Assembly: GCA_004352715.1 (NCBI GenBank)
Contig: SCFE01000043.1
Location: 479,493 to 543,492, forward strand
Reading direction: 5' to 3'
DNA: 64,000 nucleotides
Source of the DNA: Hofstenia miamia
Lineage: Eukaryota > Xenacoelomorpha > Acoela
Shown here: piece by piece, positions 12,671-23,149 of the stretch
How positions within the stretch are numbered: the first letter of the stretch is position 1
Layout: each line of letters begins with the position of its first letter
The notes under the pieces: model-generated
The model's database searches: none
What the model saw: only the letters and a program-made list of their open reading frames with translations
Told to the model about the DNA's origin: nothing
Made by a program: the position numbers and the translations under genes

Positions 12671-12720
12671 CAGTGCTGGTCAAATTATGAGACGCACTCC
12701 TAAGAAATGAGAATTTTTGA
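12671..12720. repeat. Isolated Tc1-like terminal repeat
   Basis: TA followed by CAGTGCTGGTCAAATTATGA and GACGCACTCC at 12671 has the form of a Tc1-family terminal repeat. No transposase and no matching inverted end were found nearby, so only one end survives. A long (TA)n tract starts 50 bp to the right. Confidence 0.5.
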
Positions 12721-12767
12721 CATAAACCACTGTATTTGACCCTAAAAAAGAAAAGTTTACATTTGTA

Positions 12768-12814
<47 letters not shown>
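12768..12814. repeat. (TA)n microsatellite
   Basis: A run of more than 20 TA units between the isolated Tc1-like end and the left edge of the GGCGCTGTGTAC element. Confidence 0.95.
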
Positions 12815-12818
<4 letters not shown>

Positions 12819-12821
12819 TTA

Positions 12822-14925
12822 TTTGGCGCTGTGACACGCTTTTCGAGTACATATTTGGCGCTGTGTACTTTTGAAATATAATGAAGAAAATTGGCGCCGT
12901 GTACATGTGATATTTTTAAAAAATAATATTTCTGGCAATAATCAATCCTAGAGCTGCAAGGTGATTGTAGCCATCCTAATTGTGACTATCTAAAATGCAT
13001 TCATATATGTTTGAACGCACATCAAACAATGCATGTATGTTAGAATTTTAGAAATATAATATTGCACTTTAAAAAAACGAGTAATTAAAATTCAATGGTT
13101 ACACAAATAATTCCAAAATATATAGTGAACTATTGACTGGCCAAAAGTGCAATTATTCCAACTGTTCTGCAGGTTTAATAGAACGATCTCTTAAAACACG
13201 TTTTTCAGTAATATTTCCAACAGAAACTGGTTTTTCTTTTGCGGGTTGTTAAACTTTTTGACTTTGTTGATGGACTTACACTTTTTAGTTCTTCCGAATA
13301 AATATTAAGAACATTTTCAATATTTTTCTTTGACGTGGGCTTAATGTACGCCTTTTTAGCAATTTCGACGCTGTGTATATAAGTTTCCCAAATTTTTCTA
13401 ACACAAGTTGGGCGATAATTGGAAGCATCAGATACAAAATTACTTAAAAAATTACTTACAAAGTTTTTAATATTGCTTTCAAGATTATTTTTAGAAGAGC
13501 AGAATATCTATTTTGCTTTGAATATTCTTCATATTTTGCAATCAAGCAATCAAACCATAAATGATATTTTGAGGGAATTCGAATGCATGTACAATACTTA
13601 TATCCTGTTTTTCCAACAGCTGTTTCAAGGAGATTATTTGGGTTGCCTTTTAATTCTTTATAATTCTGCACTGTTAGTGAAAGAATCGGCAAAGGCCGCA
13701 CATTTTACTCAGATTGCATAATAAAAAACAATGCCGACATTAGTTCCCTTTAAGACATTTGTTCATGATCATTGGAAACATTTTCTTTTACTTTTTGTTG
13801 CAAATGTGCCAAGTCATTAAAGCTTGGTAGCATTTGAAATTTTGACATTTTACTGACTTTCGCTTCTCGTGAGGCATCTCGTTTATATTTATCTTTTATT
13901 TCTGATATTATTGTGTTCCAGGCTTCTTGGTTAATTTTCATGTCCTTTTCAATAAATGCAAATCTAACAAATTCTTGTAGTTTTCCCATATATTGACGTG
14001 AGGAAATTGCTTTCAAATTGTGTTCCTCCTTAAATTCAATAAAGAAGCTAAACAAAATTTTAGGACTTTTTCATTTTGAAGATTTCATAAAAACACCTTT
14101 CAAAAATTGTGATTGATGTGGGTAACAGACTAATATCGGCTGGTCTAGTAATTTTAATTATTGACTTTCCTTTGCACTATTGATTTTGCACTTTTTAGGC
14201 AATCTTCTATTATTTGTGAAGCGTACAAAGCATTTCGTGCATTCAAAAACTACAATTTATGACGGGTTCTGTAGAAATCCAAAATTAACGATCGCACATT
14301 GAGTTAGGCTTTGATGAGAATAATGCCAATGGTCTCTAATTTTTTAGAATGATTTTTTGCCAAGCACACAAGTCTGCTCTTTTACTTAAATATGTTTTTG
14401 CACACGCCTTGAATTAGATGATTTAAAATCCTGAGACTGCTCAGAGCACAATTCATTACCTTTTAGGGAAGATTATTGCAAATCTTGAGACTGTTCAGGG
14501 CACAATTCATTACATTTTTGAGAAGATTTTAAGCATGGCAGCGCATTATCCGACTCATCCAAAACCAATCCACTTAGGGTCAGTGAGTCACTAAAATCAG
14601 AATCAGAGCTGATCATTTCTAAAACAAGTACAAATTTAAAATAAGTTTTACAGCTATATATTTCTTACATAGAGCAATTCAGGGATAGTAAAGAAGAAAT
14701 AAAATTATCTACGCAAGTAGGAGTAGTAAAATATGTATAGAAAAGAACAATCTCTGCGAATGGTGCGCATATCTGGAAGAATTACTAGAACAAGTAGCCA
14801 CTAATATCTCTCAACAAATGTTCTCAAACATTTGAAATATTCCAATATTTGTGGTAAACAACTTTGTAGAAGTACACAGCGCCAATATTCAAATTAGAGT
14901 GTACACAACGCCAAAAAAATAAATT
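12822..14925 (-). mobile_element. Unclassified DNA transposon with repeated TTTGGCGCTGTGTAC ends
   Basis: The left side carries three copies of the motif in direct orientation (near 12822, 12853 and 12890). The right side carries two copies inverted (gtacacagcgccaa near 14876 and gtgtacacaacgccaa near 14908). One further direct copy lies at about 15041, outside the inverted pair. Multiple short terminal and subterminal motifs in inverted arrangement around a single decayed minus-strand gene are typical of a cut-and-paste element. I could not define an exact end or a target duplication, and the encoded protein is not one I can assign to a superfamily. Confidence 0.55.
13153..14616 (-). pseudogene. 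Decayed protein gene of the GGCGCTGTGTAC element
   Basis: From an ATG at 14616 the minus strand encodes an acidic, serine-rich start (MISSDSDFSDSLTLSGLVLD). It is followed by two tandem near-repeats (KCNELCPEQSQDL and KGNELCSEQSQDF) and, after frame breaks, a Cys/His segment ending RDHWHYSHQS. The best-preserved block (14055-13750) includes SSRQYMGKLQEFVRFAFIEK and KMSKFQMLPSFNDLAHLQQK. A later block has ASNYRPTCVRKIWETYIHS, and the frame ends RDRSIKPAEQLE and a stop at 13153. The F/LP-hydrophobic-DL-x-x-L block reminds me of a large invertebrate protein family that often carries a tyrosine-recombinase-like C-terminus, but no catalytic residues are visible here. Many stops and shifts; function unknown. 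Confidence 0.45.
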
Positions 14926-15324
14926 TCTTTCTAAGGTTCTAAAAAACTTTAAAATACTTGAGATTACTTCTTTCCTCTCCGTGATTAAATCGCACTATGA
15001 CCTGTTTAGATTATTTGCATTTAAGTTGCCTGAAATGATATTGGCGCTGTGTACTATGGAAAATGCTTTTTGCTATGGAAAATGCAAAAACCTTACATTT
15101 GGCGGGAAACGGTCTGAAATTTCTTAGACATTTAGCGGGAATCGCACTTTTTCCCCAAAAAACCTATTTTTTGGCCATTGCTCCCACAGGATTCACTCGA
15201 ACTTAAATATATTTACCATGAGGGTAGGTAAATTAAAGAGACACTACCCTGCAAAATTTCAAAGATTTGTTTGGAAACGCGGTCATGATGAGGTTTTTAA
15301 AAAACATTTAGCGGGAGATATATA
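14926..15324. other. Flank of the GGCGCTGTGTAC element
   Basis: This stretch contains one more direct copy of ggcgctgtgtac (about 15041) and two variants (catttggcgggaaacgg and atttagcgggaatcgc). They suggest that related element ends extend beyond the inverted pair. There is no coding signal. Confidence 0.45.
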
Positions 15325-16660
15325 CAGTCGTGGCCAAAAGTCTGAATCCACCTACCTTATCTATAATAAATTTTACGAATTCATTAAAATGAAAACAATT
15401 TTAGAATCAATGTTTATTTACTTTAAAAGGAAATAAAACATTAAAAAATATTTTTTTCATCTTCATTTCAGACAAATGCATGTACTATGTGTTCAAAACT
15501 TAGTATATTTACCTTTAACTTTAAGTACTGCTTGAATGCAGTCAGGCATTGAATGCACCAAGTTTCGACACATTTCTTCGGTTATTTCTTGTAACCAATG
15601 TTGGCTTCCGTCGATCAATCAGATTTTTCAAAATTGTCCAACAATGTTCAATGGGATTCAGATCTGGACTTGATCCCGGCCATGGACCGAGAACGTCAAT
15701 AGATTCATTTTGTAGACAATTTCGTACAACTTTTGCTTGGTGGCATGGTGCACTATCACGCTGGTATAGATCACACGAATGTATCTCCATCCAAGGTTGA
15801 AGTTTCTCTCTTAAAAGTTCAAGATAGCTGGTGGAATTCATAGTTTTCCCCTCTGGGACCAACCAAATTCCTCCGCTTCCTTTCGAAGAAATGCTGCACC
15901 CTCAAATCATAACACTTGGAGTACTCCTTACGCTTTCAACCACGTAGCATTCGTTATATCTTTCATCAGTTGGTCTACGAATTCGAGGGACAAAATTTCG
16001 AAACTGTATTACTTGAGTTTCATCAGAGAATAGAACACGATCCCTATCATGCACAGTAAAGTTTTTGTATTTTTCACAAAATAATAAACGGTCATGAATG
16101 TTCTTCTTAGTAAGGCATGGCTTGACGGCCAGTCGGCGAGAGTGCAGATTAAATTCCTTTTGTAAACGACAGCGAATGGAGTAACAACTTAAACGGATAT
16201 TTGTAGGAAGCTCAGCTTGAATTTCAGCACTTGCGATTGCTGGATTGCTGATGGCACATTGACGAATCAATCGATCAGTTTGAATAATATTGGATCTTGG
16301 ACTCCTGGAACGCTTACAAGATTTAAACGATCCAGTTTCTTGATAACGTTTTAATGTGCATTATACAGCATACTTGGAAATAACAAAACGTTTTGCTATT
16401 TCACGTTGAGAATAATTCTCTTTGTTAAGACACTTTATTTGTGCTCGCACTTCAATCGACAGTTCTGCCATCACCGGCGTGAAATACACAAATGACTTCT
16501 TCAAATTGAGTAAAATGCTGATGAAATCACTGCCATCAGTTACTATAAATAGAACAAGCAAGTATTTGGTCATAATAATTAAGTTATGGGAATTAAATGA
16601 TGAAAATTTTAGAAATTTTATGAAGGACAAATCAAAAAATTATAAGAATTGTCATCAGCA
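15325..16660 (-). mobile_element. Second Tc1-like transposon, right end missing
   Basis: After TATA, the left end reads CAGTCGTGGCCAAAAGTCTG, clearly related to the element at 420. A transposase remnant lies on the minus strand. I looked for the inverse end (cttttggccacgactg) to the right and did not find it before the next TA tract at about 16705. The side upstream of the transposase start is therefore truncated, and the right coordinate given is approximate. Confidence 0.75.
15542..16471 (-). pseudogene. Tc1-like transposase pseudogene, DD35E spacing
   Basis: The minus-strand frame starts MAELSIEVRAQIKCLNKENY at 16471 and stays in one frame to 15542. It is interrupted by two nonsense codons: TAA after SKYAV (about 16361) and TGA replacing the Trp of SVMIW (about 15899). 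The catalytic positions are otherwise present: VLFSDET for the first Asp, YQRDSAPCHQAK for the second, and SSPDLNPIEHCW for the Glu. I count 35 residues between the second Asp and the Glu, as in the element at 490-1573, so both belong to a DD35E-type group. Two stops and an intact triad imply a younger death than the first copy. Confidence 0.85.
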
Positions 16661-16725
16661 TATATATTATTGAAATCCATTGAGTACATATGATATAAGC
16701 AAGCATATATATATATATATATATA

Positions 16726-18077
16726 CCGTGCGATTCATAAGTCTCCGTCTCTAAAATTAAAATTAAACAACAGCAAGAATAAACTCAATAACAGAAAGAA
16801 CAAATAAAAGTAAATAACAAGCAATTATAGTAACATATCACGGTAAATAACAGCAATTTCACAGCAACTGTTCAAAATGTTCACCATCTTGCTCCAAACA
16901 GAGATTGCATCGTTTCCTGAAGCTTGAATAACAATTACGGACGACTTCTTGATTGATGTTTGTCAATTCATGTGAAATTGCTTCTTCAAGCTCTTTGAGC
17001 GTTGTGTAATCGTTGTGGATTGCATAAACTCGATCTTTGATATAGCTCCATAGCCAAAAGTCCAATATCGTGAGGTCTGGAGATCTTGGTGGCCATTCCT
17101 TGGGGCCTCTACGACCAATCCACCGTTGTGGAAAATGTTGATCAAGCCACTGCCGTGCTAGAATACAGAAATGGGGCGGGCACCATCGTGTTGATACCAA
17201 TGTTGATTGTCATTTCCAATGAAGGACAACAGTTTTTGATTTAAAACACTGACATACCGCTCTTTGTTCATTGTTTCACGACTGATGCTGAAAGTTACAC
17301 CAAGATCCTATGAGACAGCCGCTCAAACAGTCAGTCCAGGTGATTTAAGAGGTACAGATAACACACGATGTTCATTCTCTTCGGCGTAATAAAAAAGATT
17401 GTGCTTTCGTACGAGACCGTTTAGATAAAACGAAGCTTCATCTGAGAAAATAACCTTTCTATGAAAATTGACATTGTTTTCGTTGACTATCCAAGAACAG
17501 AATTCAACCCTTCTATCGGGATCATCTTCTCCCAATGCCTGATTAAAATGATATTTGAAAGGTTTTATTTTTTCTTCTTTGAGATATCCGTGAACAGAAC
17601 TTTGTGAAGTTATACACACTCGTGCAGTTTCTCGTTGATTTGTGCCCTCATTCTCTTTTACAAAATTTATCATTTTTTCTTTCATGATTTCATCAGACGG
17701 TCTTCCTGATCGCGGCTTAGTGGATAAGTTTCCGGTTTCTTCAAACTTCTGCTTCCAGTATTGCACTGTTGTCCTAGCTGGTGGTGCACGATTGAAATGT
17801 TGTTGAAATTCTTGGCAAGCTTTAGCACTACTCTGGTACACTACTGCATGGCTAACGATAAACACTTTATCCGCGAGAGAAAATTGAATACTATCACCTG
17901 CTTCTGCCATATTGTAATTATGCAACCGATTTGCCTACAAAAAGAAAGTACATTAAAAAAACATCAATAAAAAATAAGAAATAAACTACATTGATATGAC
18001 AAAAGAAATAAAGTAGATTAATCAGTTAATAATAATTAATAGTATTGGGTTTGTTCTTACTGTTATTTAATCGTAAT
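16726..18077 (-). mobile_element. DD41D mariner copy A, right end lost
   Basis: The left end starts CCGTGCGATTCATAAGTCTC after a (TA)n tract. Its sequence is nearly identical to copy B (18520-19901) up to ttatttaatcgtaat at 18077, where homology stops before the terminal repeat. The right inverted repeat and its TA are missing, so copy A cannot excise on its own. Confidence 0.85.
16859..17910 (-). pseudogene. DD41D mariner transposase, dead copy A
   Basis: Nearly identical to the intact protein of copy B. Comparison shows the lesions: TGA in place of the Trp codon and TAG in place of a Tyr codon just after SPGLTV (near 17320), and one G missing from a G run near 17175 that shifts the frame before the second catalytic block. 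The upstream half (17910-17323) and downstream part (17200-16859) remain readable. The intact sister lies less than 1 kb away, so the divergence is recent. Confidence 0.9.
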
Positions 18078-18519
18078 CTGACATTAGAAAACCTCTAGCC
18101 ATTGCAAAAGGTGACTTAGTAAATATATATTTCTTTCCAATTTACATGTCACATATTAAAATGTATGTGTGTATATAACAATTTCTCTATTTTAGCTTTC
18201 AAATTCAATGAAAGCAATTAGTGGACAGCAAAAGTGTTACACATATATTGATAATTCTTGGCATTTTTAATTAGGTATGTGTAATATTGTTTAGAATTTT
18301 TATGTTGAGTGATTCATTCCTCTACAGTACGACAATATATGCAGTGAATCTTTATCGGTATAAAGCAAATCAAATTTCTGAAAAACAGTTGGTAATAATT
18401 CCAATCTTCTTCGCTATAATAGTTGCTAAAACTTCAAAAATCACTAAGTAGATTACTAATATTTAAGAGCTGTACCCGATCCGAGCTCGACTCAATACGT
18501 ATATATATATATATATATA
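18078..18519. other. Spacer between the two mariner copies
   Basis: About 440 bp of AT-rich sequence with no ORF that I recognise, ending in a (TA)n tract that abuts copy B. It could be host sequence captured between two insertions or the flank of a lost end of copy A. Confidence 0.5.
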
Positions 18520-19901
18520 CAGGGTGATTCATAAGTCTCCGTCTCTAAAATTAAAATTAAACAACAGCAAGAATAAACTCAATAACAGAAAGAACAAATA
18601 AAAGTAAATAACAAGCAATTATAGTAACATATCACAGCAATTTCCAGCAATTTCACAGCAACTGTTCAAAATGTTCACCATCTTGCTCCAAACAGAGATT
18701 GCATCGTTTCCTGAAGCTTGAATAACAATTACGGACGACTTCTTGATTGATGTTTGTCAATTCATGTGAAATTGCTTCTTCAAGCTCTTTGAGCGTTGTG
18801 TAATCGTTGTGGATTGCATAAACTCGATCTTTGATATAGCTCCATAGCCAAAAGTCCAATATCGTGAGGTCTGGAGATCTTGGTGGCCATTCCTTGGGGC
18901 CTCTACGACCAATCCACCGTTGTGGAAAATGTTGATCAAGCCACTGCCGTGCTAGAATACTGAAATGGGGCGGGGCACCATCGTGTTGATACCAATGTTG
19001 ATTGTTATTTCCAATGAAGGACAACAGCTTTTGATTTAAAACACTGACATACCGCTCTTTGTTCATTGTTTCACGACTGATGCTGAAAGTTACACCAAGA
19101 TCGTATGAGACAGCCGCCCAAACAGTCAGTCCAGGTGATTTAAGCGGTACAGATAACACACGATGTTCATTCTCTTCAGCGTAATAAAAGAGATTGTGCT
19201 TTCGTACGAGACCGTTTAGATAAAACGAAGCTTCATCTGAGAAAATAACCTTTCTATGAAAATTGACATTGTTTTCGTTGACTATCCAAGAACAGAATTC
19301 AACCCTTCTATCGGGATCATTTTCTCCCAATGCTTGATTAAAATGATATTTGAAAGATTTTATTTTTTCTTCTTTAAGATATCTGTGAACAGAACTTTGT
19401 GAAGTCATACACACTCGTGCAGTTTCTCGTTGATTTGTGCCATCATTCTCTTTTACAAAATTTATCACCTTTTCTTTCATGATTTCATCAGACGGTCTTC
19501 CTGATCGCGGCTTAGTGGATAAGTTTCCGGTTTCTTCAAACTTCTGCTTCCAGTATTGCACTGTTGTCCTAGCTGGTGGTGCACGATTGAAATGTTGTTG
19601 AAATTCTTGGCAAGCTTTAGCACTACTCTGGTACACTACTGCATGGCTAACGATAAACACTCTATCCGCGAGAGAAAATTGAATACTATCACCTGCTTCT
19701 GCCATATTTTAATAATGCAACCGATTTTCCTACAAAAAGAAAGTACATTAAAAAACATCAATAAAAAATAAGAAATAAACTACATTGATATGACAAAAGA
19801 AAAGAAGTAGATTAATCAATTAATAATAATTAATAGTATTGGGTTTGTTCTTACTGTTATTTAATCGTAATGTTAGAGACGGAGACTTATGAATCGCACG
19901 G
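18520..19901 (-). mobile_element. DD41D mariner copy B, complete
   Basis: Bounded by TA on both sides (18518-18519 and 19902-19903). The left end is CAGGGTGATTCATAAGTCTC and the right end, reversed, is CCGTGCGATTCATAAGTCTC. The inner part of the inverted repeat matches (GATTCATAAGTCTCCGTCTC), but the outermost seven bases differ between the two ends. The 1382-bp span with a full-length transposase makes it the only coding-intact transposon in the window. Confidence 0.92.
18653..19705 (-). CDS. Mariner transposase, DD41D (rosa type), intact 350 aa
   Basis: This protein cuts and re-joins its own element at TA sites in the nucleus. The uninterrupted frame starts MAEAGDSIQFSLADRVFIVS. Residues about 1-110 hold two helix-turn-helix units joined by the GRP linker (SGRPSDEIM). 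The DDE core follows: VIFSDEASFYL gives the first Asp, YQHDGAPPHFS the second, and RSPDLTILDFWLW the third. I count 41 residues between the second and third Asp, the spacing of the rosa/DD41D mariner group rather than the DD34D of Mos1-type mariners. Length is normal for the family, about 345-355 aa. All three catalytic residues are present, so the enzyme could be active if expressed; the unequal outer bases of the two ends could limit cutting. Confidence 0.93.
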   Translation of the reverse strand: MAEAGDSIQFSLADRVFIVSHAVVYQSSAKACQEFQQHFNRAPPARTTVQYWKQKFEETGNLSTKPRSGRPSDEIMKEKVINFVKENDGTNQRETARVCMTSQSSVHRYLKEEKIKSFKYHFNQALGENDPDRRVEFCSWIVNENNVNFHRKVIFSDEASFYLNGLVRKHNLFYYAEENEHRVLSVPLKSPGLTVWAAVSYDLGVTFSISRETMNKERYVSVLNQKLLSFIGNNNQHWYQHDGAPPHFSILARQWLDQHFPQRWIGRRGPKEWPPRSPDLTILDFWLWSYIKDRVYAIHNDYTTLKELEEAISHELTNINQEVVRNCYSSFRKRCNLCLEQDGEHFEQLL

Positions 19902-19932
19902 TATATATATATATATATTTTTTTTTATATAT

Positions 19933-20590
19933 TTATAATCCATAATTATGTTCATGTGCACCAACATATTGCTGCAAAAGTTCATTTGTCATATATGTAC
20001 TGCCACAAAGAGGACGACTTGATAGACGAATTGCTACAGAAAGAAGCATATGATTAAAAAAGTATGGGAAAATCTTTACAATTGACAAGCACAACTGTGG
20101 ACCCACATAAAGAAGAAACAGTATGAATTTTGTTGCCTTCCACAACTTAACTTTATTAACTCGACGTAAGTTACGATTGAATTCTAAAAATAAGTAACTG
20201 CCTCATTTATTTTTAAATATATTACCGGTAGGTACCGTTTTTGAACACTCCGAAATCCTTGATATCTTTTGAATTATTCTTGTCGCCATCGTACTTGCAA
20301 ATGCTCCTGAAGCCAAAACATTATGATATTATTGGTGCATCCCAACAACACAATATGCATGTAATCAGGCGGCATTGACATAACCATGTCAATTGGAAGT
20401 TTTTCCTAAGGATGATCTTCATCAAATGCATCGTAGATAAATGCTTTCAGAAACCAATTTCTGAAGAAAGTCCTTCAAAAAGTCAGCAACAGCAGGTTTT
20501 GGTCTACAGCAGAATAATGCAACAATAAGCACATCGGTTGGTTTGGAAACAGCTGCAGCGCGAATAGACCAGAATACTAATGAACTCGAT
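19933..20590 (-). pseudogene. CACTA/Tnp2-like transposase remnant, middle part
   Basis: Minus-strand pieces in order: DVLIVALFCCRPKPAVADFL (about 20545-20485), LPIDMVMSMPPDYMHIVLLG (20400-20340), and at 20145-19933 a frame starting MWKATKFILFLLYVGPQLCL and containing LLSVAIRLSSRPLC. This order (an IVALF/Y-G-x-x-KP block, a D-x-V-x-x-x-P-x-DYMH-x-x-LLG block, then a W-KATEF-x-x-FLLY-x-GP block) is what I know from arthropod CACTA-like proteins with Tnp2/DUF4218-type regions. It ends at a stop at 19933 next to the right end of mariner copy B, so the C-terminus is lost. The likely N-terminus of the same gene lies at 23150-23690. Confidence 0.6.
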
Positions 20591-20601
20591 TTAAATAATG
20601 G

Positions 20602-22069
20602 CTAAAGTTGTAAATTTGGGACCAGTTTATACAATCCCGGGATCGGGATTTCCCGGGATTTCAGACTTATAATCCCGGGATTTTTCGGGATTGAGCAAAT
20701 AATTAAAAAAAGTAGTATGAAAAGAACAAAAACCTCTTTATTTCTTGTAATATTGACGCAGAAATATGAGANNNNNNNNNNNNNNNNNNNNNNNNNNNNN
20801 NNNNNNNNNNNNNNNNNNNNNNNNNNNNNNNNNNNNNNNNNNNNNNNNNNNNNNNNNNNNNNNNNNNNNNNNNNNNNNNNNNNNNNNNNNNNNNNNNNNN
20901 NNNNNNNNNNNNNNNNNNNNNNNNNNNNNNNNNNNNNNNNNNNNNNNNNNNNNNNNNNNNNNNNNNNNNNNNNNNNNNNNNNNNNNNNNNNNNNNNNNNN
21001 NNNNNNNNNNNNNNNNNNNNNNNNNNNNNNNNNNNNNNNNNNNNNNNNNNNNNNNNNNNNNNNNNNNNNNNNNNNNNNNNNNNNNNNNNNNNNNNNNNNN
21101 NNNNNNNNNNNNNNNNNNNNNNNNNNNNNNNNNNNNNNNNNNNNNNNNNNNNNNNNNNNNNNNNNNNNNNNNNNNNNNNNNNNNNNNNNNNNNNNNNNNN
21201 NNNNNNNNNNNNNNNNNNNNNNNNNNNNNNNNNNNNNNNNNNNNNNNNNNNNNNNNNNNNNNNNNNNNNNNNNNNNNNNNNNNNNNNNNNNNNNNNNNNN
21301 NNNNNNNNNNNNNNNNNNNNNNNNNNNNNNNNNNNNNNNNNNNNNNNNNNNNNNNNNNNNNNNNNNNNNNNNNNNNNNNNNNNNNNNNNNNNNNNNNNNN
21401 NNNNNNNNNNNNNNNNNNNNNNNNNNNNNNNNNNNNNNNNNNNNNNNNNNNNNNNNNNNNNNNNNNNNNNNNNNNNNNNNNNNNNNNNNNNNNNNNCTGA
21501 CTTTTTTTAGCACCGACTTCTTCAAAGTTCGACATTAGGGTTGTAAAATTGTAAAAATTGCTATGACAACAGGATAAGTAATGATTCGTAGCACTGAATC
21601 GCAGTAAATAGACAGTAAATGAACGAAGAATATGCACTGAAGATGCACGTAATTCCTGAAGTCGTAAATCGCGCACCGCTGCCAACAGAATGATGATGTA
21701 TTCTCACAGACTGTTATTGGTAACGTAGAGCGTCAATGTAAATCATTCGTTTCGCAAGATGGCGTCAGACCGAATATTTCAAAAAGTATATCGAAACACA
21801 ATTATTACAAAGGCGCATTTGAGTATACAAAACAAGCATACTACTTTCAACTTGGAGAGCAGTATTATGTAAAACCTAATTCTGTACTTTAGAATTGTAA
21901 CATTACAATCGTTCTCACTTCCGTAGGTTGACATAAAAACGGTCAATCAGGGGTATAGTAAATTTAAAAAGTCCCGGGATTTCTAGACATATAATCCCGG
22001 GATCGGGATTGGAAAAAATGCCCCAAATACCGGGATTTCGGGATCGGGATTTCCCGGGATTACAACCCT
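20602..22069 (-). mobile_element. hAT-like element with CCCGGG-rich ends, core unsequenced
   Basis: Both ends are packed with cccgggattt, gatcggg and similar units. The right end finishes gggattacaacccta, and the left end starts ctaaagttgtaaatttggga, a diverged inverted match to TAGGGTTGTAATCCCGGG. On the minus strand an ORF opens MSNFEEVGAKKSQ at 21535 and runs into a 725-N gap (20772-21496), so the transposase is not visible. The CAGGGTTGTAATCCC-like end is of hAT type, but no clear 8-bp target duplication was found, so the class is an inference. Confidence 0.5.
20772..21496. other. Assembly gap (725 N)
   Basis: Unsequenced core of the CCCGGG-type element. ORFs reported across it are artefacts of N translation. 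Confidence 0.99.
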
Positions 22070-22161
22070 AGTAACTCATCTATGTTCACATCGATCTAAA
22101 AAAACCAGCCTTGAATGTAAATTTTCAATACAAATATGAACAATAAAGTATTGAAAATCAT

Positions 22162-22706
22162 GGGCGTCCGCAGGGGGGGGGCAAGGGGGTGGCACTTCCT
22201 ATTGTTGGAACTAGAATTGCAGTCGTCGGAGATCTCTGCCAAACTTATCAATAACTTGGTTCATAATCTCTTTTTTCTGGTTCATTTTTTCACGGTGAGC
22301 ACTGAGAACGCACAAGCTGGCCAACGTTCATCACTCATTGTTGTCTTAATCCTGCGCATTGTGCTGAAGGATCTCTCCACTGTGCATGATGTTGCTGGCA
22401 GAGTCGGTTCAATTATGATGTACAGCAGGTAACAAATTAGTCTCTTTCAACAAATCAATCATGACCACACTAGACTGAGAGAGTTGCATTCTCTTGACGA
22501 TGAACCCTTATGTTACTGCACTTCATAACAGGCCAATGCTACTTCAACAAGATTGTCTTTTCCGTATATTTCTTTGATAGATGAAACAATGTTCTTAAAT
22601 TCACCTCTTTCTATTTTCTTAATTTGTCTTGGATGTAGTATGAAAGTGTCAAAATATGGTGCATTACCACACACCCCCAGCTCCTGCGCCTATGCACATC
22701 CCTGAA
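22162..22706 (-). pseudogene. hAT transposase C-terminal remnant with G-rich element end
   Basis: The left edge reads gggcgtccgcagggggggg and the right edge, reversed, starts gggatgtgcataggcgcagg, a pattern common at ends of old hAT copies. On the minus strand between them, GKDNLVEVALACYEVQ (about 22570-22520) is followed by PATSCTVERSFSTMRRIKTT (about 22410-22350), MSDERWPACAFSVL and a stop at 22282-22284. P-x-(S/T)-x-x-x-ERSFS-x-(M/L)RR-(I/L)K is the hallmark of the C-terminal dimerisation domain of hAT transposases, here of the type found with DUF4371. The frame shifts between the pieces, so the gene is dead. Confidence 0.75.
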
Positions 22707-23149
22707 CCAGATTAACCAAATTTAAGGCATACTTATTGGTAGAAGAGCAGATTACCCTAAATTATCCATTACCTTAAACATTACCCTAAATAGGGTCCAA
22801 TTACCTTAGTTTACAGTATTTTACCTTAAAATGGAAGCCCTGCTTACAACATTGGCGTATGACTTACATGTTACTGATCAACAAGTTTGTTCCGTCTAAT
22901 TCAAGCAAATATATATGTTCAGTTGTAAATTTTCCTCAGAATAAACCCTGTTTATTAATCACCCACCTTTGAAGTTTTGCCCCCCTGCATTTTTTTTCTG
23001 CGAACGCGTATGTTGGAATGTTGTTTAACGTAACTAAAAGCTGTATTTGCTTTTGAGAAAAACTAAATAACTGCACATTACTTTAAAATTCAAGCTGTCG
23101 CAAAACTTTTTTTACATAAAGTATATGAAATTGCCATTACCCATTTTGC

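Noticed and set aside
20602-21685. Several long ORFs of 240-315 codons
   Set aside because: Most of their length is translated N from the 725-base gap.
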